Shown here: positions 5,971-7,922 of the stretch, piece after piece
Numbering within the stretch: position 1 is the first letter of the stretch
How the letters are laid out: every line of letters starts with the position of its first letter
NCBI GenBank assembly: GCA_964432995.1
Contig: CAYSPU010000266.1
Location: 1-7,922 of the forward strand
Direction: 5' to 3'
DNA from: CAYSPU01 sp964432995
GTDB taxonomy: Bacteria; Verrucomicrobiota; Verrucomicrobiia; Limisphaerales; JAHDYP01
DNA length: 7,922 nucleotides
The notes under the pieces: model-generated
The model's database searches: none
What the model was told of the DNA's origin: nothing
The model's input: only the letters and a program-made list of their open reading frames with translations
Position numbers and translations under genes: made by a program

Positions 5971-6842
5971 GCCACCCGGTCTCCCAGTCCATCACCCGCC
6001 GGAGCGCCTCCAACCTCGCCCTGGCCTTCGTCCTCCTGCCGCGCCCCCAACGCGAGGCCATGTCGGCCCTCTACGCCTTCTGTCGGCAGGTGGATGACGT
6101 CGCCGATGATGACCGGCGGCCCGAAGCCGAGCGCCGCGCCGACCTGGCCCGCTGGCGGGCCGACATCCGGTCCGCCTGCACCGAAGGCCGCGCCCAATTC
6201 GCCGTCAACCGCGAGTTGATCCCGGTGCTACGTCGCTACCGGCTCCCCTTCGAGCTCTTCAACGAAATCCTCTGCGGCGTTGAAATGGACCTCGACATCA
6301 AACGCTATCCCACCTACTCCGACCTGGAACACTACTGCTACCGCGTCGCCTCCGCCGTCGGCCTCCTGAGCATCGAGATCTTCGGCTACCGCGATCCCGC
6401 CTGCCGCGAATACGCCGTCTTCCTCGGCAAAGCCCTTCAATTCACCAACATCCTCCGCGACGTCCGCAACGACGCGGAACGCGGCCGCATCTACCTCCCC
6501 CAGGAAGACCTGGAACGCGCCGGCGTCCGCCCCGAGGAAATCCTGACGTTCCAGGATTCGGATCGCTTCCGCGCGCTGGCCTCCGGCTTCGCCCGGCGCG
6601 CCCGGGCCTTCTACGATCGGGCGCGCGCCGTCCTCCCGGCCGTCGACCGCCGCTCCATGATCGCGGCGGAGTTGATGGGCTCACTCTACTGGCAGCTCCT
6701 CCGCCGCATCGAAACCCGCCAGTACGCGGTTCTCGGTCCCGACCCGATTCGCCTGGGCAAACCGGCCAAGCTTTTCCTCATCGTGCGGACTTGGTGGCGC
6801 CTTTCGGTCCGGCGCGGCGCGCCCAACTACGGAACCGCCTGA
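5967..6842 (+). CDS. hpnD: Squalene/phytoene synthase family protein, HpnD-like (presqualene diphosphate synthase)
   Basis: The 291 residues form a trans-isoprenyl diphosphate synthase of the head-to-head type. In the HpnC-HpnD-HpnE route, HpnD joins two farnesyl diphosphates to presqualene diphosphate on the way to squalene. The first Asp-rich motif is DDVADD (43-48) in ALYAFCRQVDDVADD, and the second is DVRND (165-169) in FTNILRDVRNDAERGRIYLP. The block YRVASAVGLLSIEIFGY (125-141) is also typical. The wording of the first motif region fits HpnD better than HpnC, and HpnK follows directly. A CrtB/CrtM-like carotenoid enzyme cannot be excluded, since HpnC and HpnE are not in the window. The GTG at 5967 overlaps the preceding stop. 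The next in-frame Met, residue 32, would cut into the conserved core, and the open frame upstream of 5967 is only a shadow of other genes. Confidence 0.88.
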   Translation: MSHPVSQSITRRSASNLALAFVLLPRPQREAMSALYAFCRQVDDVADDDRRPEAERRADLARWRADIRSACTEGRAQFAVNRELIPVLRRYRLPFELFNEILCGVEMDLDIKRYPTYSDLEHYCYRVASAVGLLSIEIFGYRDPACREYAVFLGKALQFTNILRDVRNDAERGRIYLPQEDLERAGVRPEEILTFQDSDRFRALASGFARRARAFYDRARAVLPAVDRRSMIAAELMGSLYWQLLRRIETRQYAVLGPDPIRLGKPAKLFLIVRTWWRLSVRRGAPNYGTA

Positions 6843-6857
6843 TCCGGTTTCCACCCC

Positions 6858-7700
6858 ATGGGAATCTCGCCCCAGCCGGCCGGCCTCCGACGCTTGATCG
6901 TCAATGCCGACGACTTCGGCCGATCGCCTTCCATCAACGAGGCCGTGGTGCAGGCGCACCAGAACGGGATCCTCACGACCGCCAGCCTGATGGTCAACGG
7001 CGAGGCCGCCCAGGCCGCCGCCGAGGCCGCCCGCGAAAACCCGCGCCTCGGGGTCGGCCTCCATTTGACGCTGATCTGCGGCACCTCCACCCTGTCGCCG
7101 GATCAGATCCCGGGTTTGGTGGACGCCGCCGGCCGGTTCGGGGACGACCCCGTCACCGCCGGCATGGCCTATGCCTTCCGGCGCCGACTCCGGACGCAGT
7201 TGCGCCAGGAAGTCCGGGCACAACTGGAGAAGTTCCGTGCCACCGGCCTGCCGCTGGATCACGTCAACGGCCATCTCCATCTCCACCTCCACCCCACCGT
7301 GCTCCCCATCCTCGGCGAACTCGCCAACGAGTTCGACATCCGGCACGTGCGCCTCACCCGGGACCCGCTGCGCCTGAACCTGCAGATCGCCCGCGGCCGC
7401 TACCCCTATCGTCTCCTGCACTCCGCCGTATTCGGCCTCCTTTCCCGCCACGCCCGCCCCGCCTTCGCCCGCCACCGCTGGCGACACACCGACCGCGTGT
7501 TCGGCCTGCTGCAAAACGCGCGCGTCGACACCGCCTATGTCCGGCGCCTGCTCCCCCGCTTGCCGCCCGGGGATTCCGAGCTTTACTCACACCCCTCCCT
7601 GGACCAGTTTCCCCACGAACTCGAGGCCCTCGTCGACCCGCACGTGCGGGACATGGTGCGCCACCAGGGTCTCCGCTTGATTCGTTATCAGGATCTCTAG
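6858..7700 (+). CDS. hpnK: HpnK-like YdjC/ChbG family carbohydrate deacetylase (hopanoid-associated)
   Basis: The 280 residues belong to the YdjC/ChbG deacetylases, metal-dependent enzymes that remove N-acetyl groups from sugars. HpnK members act on N-acetylglucosaminyl hopanoid during formation of composite hopanoid head groups. The motifs are LIVNADDFGRSPSINEAV (13-30, with the metal-binding Asp pair), GLHLTL (67-72, metal His69), LPLDHVNGHLHLHLHP (131-146) with its His cluster, and the late ELYSHP (241-246). The stretch from GILTTASLMVNG (37-48) and the phrase RATGLPLDHVNGH are typical of HpnK rather than of plain ChbG. The gene starts 15 bp after hpnD with no visible Shine-Dalgarno, and the pairing with hpnD supports a hopanoid role. 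The substrate in this organism is inferred; no hopene cyclase or HpnI/HpnJ gene is visible here. Confidence 0.87.
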   Translation: MGISPQPAGLRRLIVNADDFGRSPSINEAVVQAHQNGILTTASLMVNGEAAQAAAEAARENPRLGVGLHLTLICGTSTLSPDQIPGLVDAAGRFGDDPVTAGMAYAFRRRLRTQLRQEVRAQLEKFRATGLPLDHVNGHLHLHLHPTVLPILGELANEFDIRHVRLTRDPLRLNLQIARGRYPYRLLHSAVFGLLSRHARPAFARHRWRHTDRVFGLLQNARVDTAYVRRLLPRLPPGDSELYSHPSLDQFPHELEALVDPHVRDMVRHQGLRLIRYQDL

Positions 7701-7701
7701 C

Positions 7702-7922
7702 ATGACCAAGATTCTCACCGTGCTCCTTGTCGCCCTCGTCGTCGAATCCGTCGGCGTCGTCTACCTCGGCAAAGGCCTCCAGCAGATCGGGCAGGTCCAG
7801 CAGATCAGCGCCCCCGAGATCCTCCGCATCGTCCGCCGGGGCGCCACCAACCCCAACCTCCTGCTCGGCGTCGCGCTCGAGGCCGCGTTCTTCGGCGCGT
7901 TGCTCTATCTCCTTTCCCAGAG
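7702..7922 (+). CDS. DMT/EamA-like small membrane protein, N-terminal part (3' end outside window)
   Basis: Only 73 residues are visible before the window ends, with no stop. They show a hydrophobic helix at about 3-22 with an internal Glu at 15, a KGLQQIGQVQQIS turn, a short amphipathic segment (APEILRIVRRGATNP), and a second hydrophobic helix at about 52-72 with Glu60. The spacing and the KGL-QIG phrase resemble half-size members of the drug/metabolite transporter superfamily (EamA/SMR-like). The ATG at 7702 starts one base after the hpnK stop and has AGGA at 7690-7693 as a plausible ribosome site. As the last visible member of the hpnD-hpnK run, it may move a lipid or lipid precursor across the membrane; that is inference. 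Confidence 0.65.
   Translation, partial: MTKILTVLLVALVVESVGVVYLGKGLQQIGQVQQISAPEILRIVRRGATNPNLLLGVALEAAFFGALLYLLSQ

Overview
The window is about 7.9 kb of G+C-rich bacterial chromosome (roughly two thirds G+C by eye). All nine recognisable genes lie on the plus strand with very short gaps or stop/start overlaps. I see no tRNA, rRNA, CRISPR array, insertion sequence or phage gene. The strict C/G third positions, the conserved yicC-gmk-coaC block and the HpnD/HpnK genes suggest a free-living Gram-negative bacterium. A member of the PVC/Verrucomicrobiota side of the tree is plausible, but that placement is an inference with low confidence.

Region 1 (2-2648) is housekeeping. It starts with the C-terminal 158 residues of tryptophan synthase beta (trpB). 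A YicC-family endoribonuclease, guanylate kinase (gmk) and a stand-alone phosphopantothenoylcysteine decarboxylase (CoaC, no fused CoaB domain) follow. Many bacteria have the order yicC-gmk-rpoZ-coaBC. Here rpoZ is absent from its usual place and the CoaB half is missing. The gmk-coaC gap holds a 13-bp stem-loop whose 3' arm runs into the strong Shine-Dalgarno of coaC.

Region 2 (2670-5557) encodes a two-component pair joined by an ATGA overlap. The histidine kinase has about six membrane segments and no recognisable extracytoplasmic sensor domain. The response regulator is NtrC-type, with intact REC, sigma-54 AAA+ and Fis-type HTH domains.

Region 3 (5554-7922) starts with a 138-residue single-pass membrane protein with a Ser-, His- and Arg-rich cytoplasmic-type tail, coupled by ATGA to the regulator. 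It overlaps by GTGA a squalene/phytoene synthase of the HpnD type. An HpnK-type YdjC/ChbG deacetylase follows, then the 5' end of a small DMT/EamA-like membrane protein cut by the window edge. HpnD and HpnK point to squalene/hopanoid lipid metabolism.

The most interesting points are the physical coupling of a sigma-54 two-component system to squalene/hopanoid genes through an unrecognised His-rich membrane protein, and the stem-loop at the coaC ribosome binding site. Neither proves a new system; both can be tested by comparative genomics and transcript mapping.
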